A stretch of 64,000 nt of DNA from Flavobacteriaceae bacterium (lineage in GTDB: Bacteria; Bacteroidota; Bacteroidia; Flavobacteriales; Flavobacteriaceae): positions 1 to 64,000 of the forward strand of contig JAKITQ010000001.1 in the NCBI GenBank assembly GCA_021647985.1. Direction: 5' to 3'. Of this stretch, positions 45,258 through 53,156 are shown piece by piece. The position numbers and the translations under genes are program-made. The notes beneath the pieces were generated by a model. It was not told where the DNA came from. It saw only the letters and a program-made list of their open reading frames with translations, and did not search any database. Every line of letters begins with the position of its first letter. Position 1 is the first letter of the stretch.

Positions 45258-46856
45258 ATGAAGGATAAACATAACGAAGAAGAATCAAATAAAAAGATTA
45301 CACGTAGAAACGCCCTTATAGGTTTGGCGGCAGTTCCTCTGTTAGGTTTATTTACTTATGATTATTGGAAAAATAAAACACTTGAAAATGCCAAAAATAA
45401 AATTGTACAATTAGATTTAGGATTGACAGGTGATGCACCATCCATACTGCCAAATACTTCAGTGGGAAGTAAAGAAAGGACTGTAAAAGTTGGAATTATT
45501 GGTGTAGGAAATAGGGGAGATGCCTTATTAAAAGCAGCTGGTTTTTATAGCCAGGATGCATATTCTGAACTTATTTCTAAGGTAAACAGTGGAGATAAAG
45601 GTGCAGTTAAAAAATTAGAAAGATTTCAAAATCAGAGTTTATTGGATATTGAAGTAATTGGAATATGTGATGTATATGATCAACGTGCAGAAGAAGGAAT
45701 ACAGTTAGTCTCTAGAGGGATGCAACCAAATGGTAAAACTGTTAAAAATAAAAATGTTAAACGTTATCGTAAATATCAAGATTTATTAAAAAATACTGAT
45801 ATTGAAGCTGTTATCATAGCAACACCAGATTTTCATCATGCCCAAATGACCATAGATGCAGCAAATGCTGGAAAACATGTTTATTGTGAAAAAGCAATGA
45901 CCTTAACAGAAGAAGAAATGCATCATGTTTATGCTGCGGTAAAAAAGAGTGGTGTAGTTTTTCAATTGGGACATCAGAATAGCAAAAATGAAACTTTTAA
46001 AAAAGCCAAAGAAATTATTAAAAAAAATGTTCTTGGTAAAGTTACTTTAATCGAAACAACCACTAACAGAAATACACCTCACGGTGCATGGATAAGACAT
46101 TTTGAAAAAGATGGTACATTAAAACCTGGAGATACTAGCAATATTGATTGGAAACAATGGTTAGGAGCAACACCTTATGTACCTTTTAGTAAAGAACGTT
46201 TTTATGGTTGGCCTAGGTGGTTTGCTTATGACACAGGACTTGCGGGGCAATTATTTTCTCATGAAGTGGATGCTTTAAATCAAATTATGGGATTTGGAAT
46301 TCCAAAATCAGTAACATCTTCCGGAGGCATTTATTTTCATAAAGAAGAACGAGATATGCCAGATACATTCCAATCGGTTCTCGAATTTCCTGATAGAGAC
46401 TTTACAATGCTTTACAGTGCCTCCTTGGCTAGTAGCAGATCAAGAGGTAGAGTGTTTATGGGAAGTGATGCCAGTATGCAGGTAGGTAGTAGTTTAGAAA
46501 TCACTGCAAACAAAGATTCTATACAGTATAAAAATAAAATTAAAAATGGTATGATCGATAGCAGAAGTCCATTTTACACCTACCCAAATGAAAAAATTAA
46601 GGTAGATGCGGTATCATCAGCAACAGAACAATATTATGCCGAACGTGGTTTAATAGATACAATGGTGCAAGGTAAGTCTATGGATATTACGCATTTACAC
46701 ATGAAAGAATGGATAGATGTAATTCGTCATGGCGGAACTACAGGTTGTAATATTGAAAAAGCTTTTCAAGATACTGCAGCAGTTATAATGGTACATAAAT
46801 CATATGTTGAAAATAGAAAGGTAGAATGGGATCCAGATAATAAAAGAATTGTTTAG
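45258..46856 (+). CDS. TAT-exported Gfo/Idh/MocA oxidoreductase
   Basis: A 532-residue protein. Residues about 10-40 form a twin-arginine signal (KITRRNALIGLAAVPLLGLFTYDYW), so it is exported folded with its cofactor. The Rossmann domain follows (KVGIIGVGNRGDALLKA), then TPDFHHAQMTIDAANAGKHVYCEKAMTLTEEE with the EKA lysine, GHQNSKNETFKKA and the substrate domain with WPRWFAYDTGLAGQLFSHEVDAL. This is the layout of exported GH109-like or glucose-fructose oxidoreductase-like enzymes that act in the periplasm by an NAD-assisted mechanism. Substrate unknown. Confidence 0.9.
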   Translation: MKDKHNEEESNKKITRRNALIGLAAVPLLGLFTYDYWKNKTLENAKNKIVQLDLGLTGDAPSILPNTSVGSKERTVKVGIIGVGNRGDALLKAAGFYSQDAYSELISKVNSGDKGAVKKLERFQNQSLLDIEVIGICDVYDQRAEEGIQLVSRGMQPNGKTVKNKNVKRYRKYQDLLKNTDIEAVIIATPDFHHAQMTIDAANAGKHVYCEKAMTLTEEEMHHVYAAVKKSGVVFQLGHQNSKNETFKKAKEIIKKNVLGKVTLIETTTNRNTPHGAWIRHFEKDGTLKPGDTSNIDWKQWLGATPYVPFSKERFYGWPRWFAYDTGLAGQLFSHEVDALNQIMGFGIPKSVTSSGGIYFHKEERDMPDTFQSVLEFPDRDFTMLYSASLASSRSRGRVFMGSDASMQVGSSLEITANKDSIQYKNKIKNGMIDSRSPFYTYPNEKIKVDAVSSATEQYYAERGLIDTMVQGKSMDITHLHMKEWIDVIRHGGTTGCNIEKAFQDTAAVIMVHKSYVENRKVEWDPDNKRIV

Positions 46857-46873
46857 TAAGTTATATCGCAGTG

Positions 46874-46946
46874 CTTAGATGCTTTAACTCATTGATATTC
46901 AGTATATATAATCAGTAGATTAAATTCAATATTACACGAAGTGTTG
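46874..46946. repeat. Dispersed repeat, copy B (first copy 223-289)
   Basis: Shares two conserved blocks with 223-289: AACTCATTGATATTCA and AATTCAATATTACACGAAGTG. The spacer between the blocks is longer here (about 20 extra bases). It fills the gap between the exported Gfo/Idh gene and the minus-strand DUF1349 gene. Confidence 0.45.
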
Positions 46947-47033
46947 CATGATGTGATTAGATAGTAAATAAACTATTTATACCTTAATTGATGCATATTG
47001 ACGTTACACAATGATTTAGGAAATTTTAATTTA

Positions 47034-47627
47034 TCATACATTTGGAAATATCCGAATATATTGAAATTTTGATAAAAAACCATTTTGCTTCGGGCTGCAA
47101 GCATATACACCAACTTGCACAGTGGGATTGTCAAAGAGGTGAAATAATCTTAACTGTGCCCAATTTTGGGCTTGTGTATTGTAGTATTCCACTTTGTAGT
47201 CAGAATTTTTTCTAGTAATTCGTAATTTAAAATGGGTAAATGAATCATCTACATCTTGTGTAGACCAGTCTGAAAAGCCATTATTAGTGACTACAACTCC
47301 TAATTTATTTGACTTATCAATTTCGAATTCTACAGATGTTTTCACCCAGCACTGATCTGATACTCGTACCATTAACCCCGCTTGATCATATTGATGTTTA
47401 AAATCACAAATAACCTCTGTTTCCAAAATAAAATCACCTGTAATTTCTGTATATAAAAAATGACCATTATCTGCTTGAAATCCATAATGAGTTTTTTGCC
47501 AAAAATCAGTTTTAGCATCTGAAAATAGTTGTAATTGATTGTTTTTTAATTCCCAATTAGACGGTTCATGATGCCATGATAAATCAGAATTTAATTTACT
47601 TCCATTGAATTTATCTAAAAGTTGCAT
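47034..47627 (-). CDS. DUF1349 (concanavalin-like) protein
   Basis: A 197-residue protein without signal peptide. It has the DUF1349 pattern of a beta-sandwich lectin-like fold: WHHEPSNWELKNNQLQLFSDAKTDFWQKTHYGF, GDFILETEVICDFKHQYDQAGLMVRVSDQCWVK, EFEIDKSNKLGVVVTN, and a C-terminal VQVGVYACSPKQNGFLSKF. Yeast homologues are called regulator of enolase-like, but the function is unknown. It probably binds a carbohydrate in the cytoplasm. Isolated on the minus strand between plus-strand genes. Confidence 0.88.
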   Translation of the reverse strand: MQLLDKFNGSKLNSDLSWHHEPSNWELKNNQLQLFSDAKTDFWQKTHYGFQADNGHFLYTEITGDFILETEVICDFKHQYDQAGLMVRVSDQCWVKTSVEFEIDKSNKLGVVVTNNGFSDWSTQDVDDSFTHFKLRITRKNSDYKVEYYNTQAQNWAQLRLFHLFDNPTVQVGVYACSPKQNGFLSKFQYIRIFPNV

Positions 47628-47995
47628 ATACTATTCGGTGTTAGAAGTGTTAAGTTTTAAAGATGTTGTTTATATAAACACAAATTACTAAATTGTAGGG
47701 TGATATTTATCTAAAATCAGAAAAATATTTTCAAATGGGTGGGAGAAATGGTAATACCATCAGCTGAAAAGAACCAGGTATTATTTATTCCTGTATCTGT
47801 GTTATTTTATTAATAAAATAAAACTAAAAAATGAATTCACTCCCATGTGTAAATCACAAATAATCAAGTGTATATATCAATTTGTAAAACAATTCAATCT
47901 TGTGTAAGTATTTTTATTTTGTACAACTTATAATTTTATCTATTTTAGTCCAAGATAAATCAAAACGTGCTAACTAATAAAGATAATACACAAAT
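47628..47995. other. Intergenic region upstream of APC permease
   Basis: 368 bases between divergent genes. I see no reading frame, no clear hairpin and no exact TAnnTTTG match; the nearest is TATTTTG around 47916. It presumably holds both promoters. Confidence 0.4.
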
Positions 47996-49276
47996 ATGCT
48001 TAAAAGAGAGATAAAGCGATGGGACTTGGTTTTGCTACTCGTGAACAATACAATTGGCGCAGGAATATTTGGTTTGCCATCTAAAATATTTAGTCTTTCA
48101 GGTTTTTATAGTTTGGCAGCCTTGTTGGTTTGCGCCATAGTTATATTTGTATTGATATTTATATTTGCAGAAGTTGCCAGTAGGTTTGATAAAACAGGTG
48201 GTCCGTATCTATATATTCTAACTACTTTCGGAAAAATACCAGCATTTATAATTGGCTGGCTTATTTTAATAACCCGTATTGCAGCTTTTGCCGCATTGAT
48301 TAATCTATTGGTTACCTATTTAAGTTATTTTTATCCAGTTTTGTCAGAATCTGTATTTAAGTTTGGAGTTATAATTGGTTTAACTTTTGTATTAACATGG
48401 GTTAACTATCTCGGTGTGAAAAACTCTACCAAAGTTAACAATACATTTGCTATTGCAAAAGTATTACCACTTTTGGTTTTTGTAATTGTGGGTTTATTTT
48501 TTATCAACCCAGATTTAATTGACATTCACCAAACAAAGCCAAGTCTTACTGATTTTTCATCTTCAGTTTTGATCTTTACATTTGCCTTTACTGGTTTTGA
48601 AGCAATTGTTGTGAATTCGGGTGAATTTGTAAATGCAAAAAAAAACATCCCGTTTGCGTTAATTGTATCTATACTTTTTGTGGCTATTTTTTACGGATTG
48701 ATACAGTTTGTGAGTATGGGAACCTTACCGGAATTAGCTACTTCTACTACGCCAATAACAGATGCAGCCCAAGCCTTTATGGGTAATGCTGGAGCTATTT
48801 TGATTACAATAGGTGCCGTAATTTCCCTTATGGGAACATTAAATGCGGTGATGCTAGTAGGTTCAAGATTACCATATGCATTGAGTATAAAACAACAGTT
48901 TCCTAAGTTATTTTCTCAATTACATCATAAATACCAATCACCAGTTTATTCCCTGCTATTTTTCTCAAGTATTTCGTTAATCGCATCTTTAACGGGTTCT
49001 TTTATATATGCGGTTTCTATCAATGTGATTAGTAAGGTTCTAATCTTTTTAATGGTTAGTGCCGCCATGATAAAACTTAGAAGAATGGACACAAATGAAG
49101 TATCTTATTTTAAGCTACCGTTTGGCTACACATTTTCGGTCGTTGGTATAATTGCTTCTGTATGGTTGCTTTCAAGTTCAAATTTATATGAACTTAGAGA
49201 TGTATTTATAACCATTATTGTAGGAACTATACTGCTTGGTATTTATAAAAAAGTTTCTAATAGTAAGGGTAAATAA
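47996..49276 (+). CDS. APC-family amino acid permease
   Basis: A 426-residue inner-membrane transporter with about 12 helices. The first helix region reads LVLLLVNNTIGAGIFGLPSKIFSLSG, where the GAGIFG motif marks the APC superfamily; then GGPYLYILTTFGKIPAFIIGWLILITR, and FTFAFTGFEAIVVNSGEFVNAKKNIPFAL. It takes up an amino acid or polyamine by H+ symport or exchange. It has no evident tie to the glycan genes around it. Confidence 0.9.
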   Translation: MLKREIKRWDLVLLLVNNTIGAGIFGLPSKIFSLSGFYSLAALLVCAIVIFVLIFIFAEVASRFDKTGGPYLYILTTFGKIPAFIIGWLILITRIAAFAALINLLVTYLSYFYPVLSESVFKFGVIIGLTFVLTWVNYLGVKNSTKVNNTFAIAKVLPLLVFVIVGLFFINPDLIDIHQTKPSLTDFSSSVLIFTFAFTGFEAIVVNSGEFVNAKKNIPFALIVSILFVAIFYGLIQFVSMGTLPELATSTTPITDAAQAFMGNAGAILITIGAVISLMGTLNAVMLVGSRLPYALSIKQQFPKLFSQLHHKYQSPVYSLLFFSSISLIASLTGSFIYAVSINVISKVLIFLMVSAAMIKLRRMDTNEVSYFKLPFGYTFSVVGIIASVWLLSSSNLYELRDVFITIIVGTILLGIYKKVSNSKGK

Positions 49277-49601
49277 GGTTTTTAATCGAAAAGTATTCCC
49301 TGTCTATCGCAGACAAGCTCGAGGTTCTGCCTTCAGAGATAGTTGGTTTTAAGAAATTTTTATTACACTTCTAAAGACGAATCACATTGTTAGATGCTAA
49401 AAAGATTAGAATTAGTAAAGTCTTTGAACTAATCTACACAAATGTTATGCTCCATTTTTATCGAACACTAATGATATTTTACTTATTACTTGGTTTTAAG
49501 GTTAAGAATTAAGGAATTATAGGTAATAATCTATTTGCCAATTCTGTTTAACTTCATTTACTTTGGGGTAAAGAATAATTCACTTTTATTTGTAATATCA
49601 T
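49277..49601. other. Intergenic region with short GC-richer repeat
   Basis: 325 bases without a gene. Around 49300-49340 there is a small GC-richer block with a short hairpin (GTCT-ATCGC-AGAC) and GAGGTTCTGCC, similar in style to the other GC-rich intergenic islands here. Rest is AT-rich and featureless. Confidence 0.4.
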
Positions 49602-50561
49602 ATGAGAATATTTTTAATTTTATTAGCACTTACTAATTCGTTAATTCTTTTTAGTCAAGAAAAAGCACCAAAGGCTCCTAAAGGTTATTTAAACAATACC
49701 ACCTTGAAAATTTCTTATTTTTTTGGTAGATTAAAGCTGATTGATAATGATTTTCCAATACCAGAAAATATTGTAAAATATAGTGATATTGTATATAAAA
49801 CGATTGATTCTACAGACCTGAAACTGGATATTTATCATTTGAAAAACAGAACAAAACCTGCTCCATTATTAATTTTTATTCACGGAGGTGGTTGGGAAAA
49901 AGGTGATAAGCAAGATTATTTACGTTATCTAGTTGATTTTGCCAAAAAGGGCTATATAACTGCAACAATTGCGTATAGATTTGTTGATAAAGTGAAAATG
50001 CCAGGTCAGATTTTAGATATAAAATCTGCCGTAATCTGGCTTAAAGAACACGCAGCCAAATATAATATTGATAGAGATAATATAGCAGTAATAGGAGGCT
50101 CTGCTGGAGGGCATCTCGCATTGATGGTTGGTTATTCTTCGGATAACCCAGATTTTAAATCAGTGGAAGATAGTTCGTTTTCATCTAGGGTACAAGCGGT
50201 TGTTGATTTTTATGGGCCAACGGATTTAACAACAAAATATGCTCGAGAGCATGTTACTACAAGAGGAGCCTTTAATGAAAGCTATGATGAAAACCCTAAG
50301 ATTTATGCTCAGGCTTCACCACTTCCTTATATATCCAAAGATGACCCACCAACTTTAATATTTCATGGTACCATAGATGACTTAGTTCCAGTGAATCAAT
50401 CAGATAGACTTGAAGCAAAATTAAAAAAATATGGTGTTCCTGTAGAATATCACAGATTGAAAGGCTGGCCTCACACTATGGATGCTACTGTTAAGGTCAA
50501 TAAATATAGCCAATACTATATGAATCAATTTTTTGAAAAATATATTCCGATAAAAAATTAA
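49602..50561 (+). CDS. Exported alpha/beta hydrolase (esterase/lipase, HSL/BD-FAE-like)
   Basis: A 319-residue hydrolase with a signal peptide (cut near LFSQ). The oxyanion motif is HGGGW (94-98), the nucleophile is Ser167 in GGSAGGH, and the acid and base are in GTIDDLVPV and GWPHTMD. This fits carboxylesterases that deacetylate or de-esterify polysaccharides, a common partner of glycosidases in Bacteroidota. It precedes the GH92 fragment. No substrate can be assigned. Confidence 0.88.
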   Translation: MRIFLILLALTNSLILFSQEKAPKAPKGYLNNTTLKISYFFGRLKLIDNDFPIPENIVKYSDIVYKTIDSTDLKLDIYHLKNRTKPAPLLIFIHGGGWEKGDKQDYLRYLVDFAKKGYITATIAYRFVDKVKMPGQILDIKSAVIWLKEHAAKYNIDRDNIAVIGGSAGGHLALMVGYSSDNPDFKSVEDSSFSSRVQAVVDFYGPTDLTTKYAREHVTTRGAFNESYDENPKIYAQASPLPYISKDDPPTLIFHGTIDDLVPVNQSDRLEAKLKKYGVPVEYHRLKGWPHTMDATVKVNKYSQYYMNQFFEKYIPIKN

Positions 50562-50688
50562 AGAATAATTATTGATGAAACAAAATAAAAAAAAAGTAAA
50601 CATCAATATAGCTGAAGTTATATACAAGTAATCAAGTGCTAAAAATAACCGCAACCTGCTGCACCGATCAAAATATTTTATCCAAATA

Positions 50689-51648
50689 ATGAAATATAAC
50701 GGATTGAAATCAATAATGAAATACTTAAAAACACCTCTCATTTCTGGGATGTTTATCGTACTTTTTGTAGTGCAAATGGTAAATGCACAAAATGATAAAA
50801 AACCAGTTGATTATGTAAACCCTTTTATTGGAACTGATTATTTTGGAAATGTATTTCCAGGCCCATCACTACCTTATGCACTTATACATGCTAGTCCGGA
50901 TACCCACAATAAAGGATGGCTTTATCGAAAAGGATATATTTATACCGATGAAAATATTACCGGTTTTAGCCATACGCATGGTGCAGGAAGTAGCGGGGAA
51001 ATTTTATTAATGCCAACAGTTCATCAAAAAATTCAAACAATTCCGGGTGAAAAAGAAAATCCTGATACTGGTTACAGATCTAGGTTTAGCCACAAGCAAG
51101 AAAAAGCATCTGCCGGATATTACCAAGTCAAACTTTTAGATTATAATATAAATGTAGAACTTACCACAACACAGCGTGTTGCTTTTCATCGCTACACTTT
51201 TCCTGAATCTGAATTTTCAAGAATTATCCTTGATTTGCGCTATCAAATTAATGGTGGAAATCACGGTAAAAAAGCCGTTTTGAATATTGTGAATGATACG
51301 ACTATAGAAGGGTATCGAAAATCGGTAAATAGCACTGGTAATATTTATTTTGTAATACATTTTAGTAAACCTTTTGATTATTATGGAACTTTTGATAATA
51401 ATTATAAATCGCCAGAATCTAACACAGGATTTTACCCTTTAAAAAACGGAGATAGGGGAGAGGAAATCGGAGCTTTTGTAAGATATAACACTAAAGAGAA
51501 TGAACAAATTTTGGTAAAAGTTGCTATTTCGTATGTAAGCCTTGAAGGAGCACGTAAAAACTTAACCAAAGAAATTCCACATTGGGATTTTAATAAAACA
51601 CACCAAGAGGTAATATCATTCTTGCCCTTTCTTGTTGTAAACCGTTAG
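50689..51648 (+). pseudogene. Truncated GH92 alpha-mannosidase (N-terminal part only)
   Basis: The frame has a signal peptide (in-frame starts at 50689 and 50716) and the GH92 N-terminal domain: DYVNPFIGTDYFGNVFPGPSLPYALIHASPDTH, GFSHTHGAG, GYRSRFSHKQEKASAGYYQV. It parallels the complete GH92 at 37141-39540 up to the shared TKEIP-WDF position (about residue 302), and then changes at 51604-51612 into unrelated sequence (ISFLPFLVVNR) and stops at 319 residues instead of about 750-800. The catalytic (alpha/alpha)6 domain is missing, so it cannot be an active mannosidase. The lost part was replaced by the remnant of a convergent gene. Confidence 0.85.
51604..51610. other. Deletion junction between two convergent truncated genes
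   Basis: Up to 51609 the plus strand still reads as GH92 (WDFNKTHQE); down to 51605 the minus strand still reads as the 3' part of the lipoprotein gene at 51737-53143 (QQERARMILPL). Both lose homology on passing the other side, with AAGAGG shared. A single deletion with a few bases of microhomology explains the two truncations. Confidence 0.7.
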
Positions 51649-51736
51649 TCCAATGCCATTCATTGGGATAAGCATTCATTAAATTTGTTATTCCTGCTTT
51701 TGCAGTAAGTAATAATGGTTCATAGTTTGTTTTATC

Positions 51737-53143
51737 TTACAACCACAAATATGTTGACATAATCCAACTTTGATAATGGGGTGATAATTGATAAAACTCA
51801 TTTTCATCTCTATAATGTTCCCAACCCAATTCATTTAAATTTTCCTCTTTAAGTCTGTTTAGTTTAAATCCTGTTGAAGACGTTGCTCGTAAATTTGCCT
51901 TAAGTACGCCATTATTCCAACTGTCATTTTTTAATGCAGCTGCCGAAGTTAGTGTTGCCAAAATCACTCGTGCATTATCATCGCTATAATAAATCCCTTT
52001 ATTATCTTCTTCATTTATATACCAATCAATGAATCCGTAAGAAGGGTTGTTGATATCATTTCGAGAACCTTGTTGCAATTGTGAATTAAAATAAACAAAA
52101 TTTTGAAGATTAGTCGCAGTTGTTTTATCTAATGCGTTAGGAGTAATAAAATTTCGCATTGCGATTGCCATTGCAGATTCACTAGCACAATCGGCGCGTT
52201 TGCTTTTGCTTATTTGTTGTGAACCATCATAATTTATTTTTGAAAGAAAACATTCATAAATTCCGTTTTTCCCAAAACTACCTTCAGATATTTCAGTATC
52301 AATAACTTGCGTTTGGCTTGTGTCATCCTCTAAAATAATATGCATTAAGTTACTATTATAAAACCAATCCACACCTGTTTGAATAGCTTGTAATCTGCTT
52401 TTTTGAGTTATTTTTTCTGTCTTACTATAAGCAGGGTGAACAGCTTCTGTCCAATTTAATTCTGGAGCTACTTCATTGGGTTGTAGCCATGTAAAAACAA
52501 AATTCCATATTGGTTTCCATGCATCTTTTGGTGCATATCTACCAGTGATAAACTGACTTAGTTTCGTAGTGGAAACCAAAATATTCTTATTTGGTTCTTC
52601 AAAGAGTATAGGATTCGTTTTTGTGCTATCTAAGCCATAAACGGCCTTGTCAAAGCCTGCAACTTTTGCTACAACTAGGTGAGGATTCTCCGCTTCAACT
52701 TGCACATAATGACAGTCATGCATCATTACTATACGCATTTTCTCTAAAGAATTGCCAAATACGCTAGAAGTAACTACTCCTCTTTCTGATTTTATTTTCT
52801 GAATTTTGCCAATCTTTAAATTTGGCAAATTAGCTGGGTATTCTATATAAAGTTTGATGTTTTTACGCTTGGCCTTCTCAAAGAATTTATCAGATAAATT
52901 AACCTTTTCTTTAGGATAATTATCTGCCAAGACAAGAATTCCAGCACCATCTTTAGCCGCATTAATAGCTTCATTGGCAGAAGAGAATCGCGAGTATTTT
53001 TCTTTGGAACCAATCACAGCATTGTAAAGATCATTATCTTCACTACATACAAATATCAATTTATCGCTTTTATATTTATTACAACTAAATAATAATAAAC
53101 ATAAAATAATTAAAATTTCTTTGGAAAAAGTCTTACTTCTCAT
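51737..53143 (-). CDS. Uncharacterised glycan-locus lipoprotein, truncated by a stop
   Basis: A 468-residue lipoprotein (signal LIILCLLLFSC, Cys21). The first 180 residues resemble a ThuA or glutamine-amidotransferase-like module (AGILVLADNYPKE, MMHDCHYV); the rest looks like an (alpha/alpha) glycosidase-like domain (DWFYNSNLMHII, KRADCASESAMAIAMR, YGFIDWYINEEDNKGIYYSDDNARVILAT). The frame stops after IMSTYLWL, yet the same frame continues past the TAA with family-like sequence (DKTNYEPLLLTAKAG, then YPNEWHWTNGLQQERAR) until about 51605. A single base change (TAT to TAA) plus the deletion junction explains this, so it is likely a pseudogene. It is 13 bases after the 779-residue lipoprotein gene in the same transcript. 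Confidence 0.7.
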   Translation of the reverse strand: MRSKTFSKEILIILCLLLFSCNKYKSDKLIFVCSEDNDLYNAVIGSKEKYSRFSSANEAINAAKDGAGILVLADNYPKEKVNLSDKFFEKAKRKNIKLYIEYPANLPNLKIGKIQKIKSERGVVTSSVFGNSLEKMRIVMMHDCHYVQVEAENPHLVVAKVAGFDKAVYGLDSTKTNPILFEEPNKNILVSTTKLSQFITGRYAPKDAWKPIWNFVFTWLQPNEVAPELNWTEAVHPAYSKTEKITQKSRLQAIQTGVDWFYNSNLMHIILEDDTSQTQVIDTEISEGSFGKNGIYECFLSKINYDGSQQISKSKRADCASESAMAIAMRNFITPNALDKTTATNLQNFVYFNSQLQQGSRNDINNPSYGFIDWYINEEDNKGIYYSDDNARVILATLTSAAALKNDSWNNGVLKANLRATSSTGFKLNRLKEENLNELGWEHYRDENEFYQLSPHYQSWIMSTYLWL

Positions 53144-53156
53144 ACAAATTAAAGTT

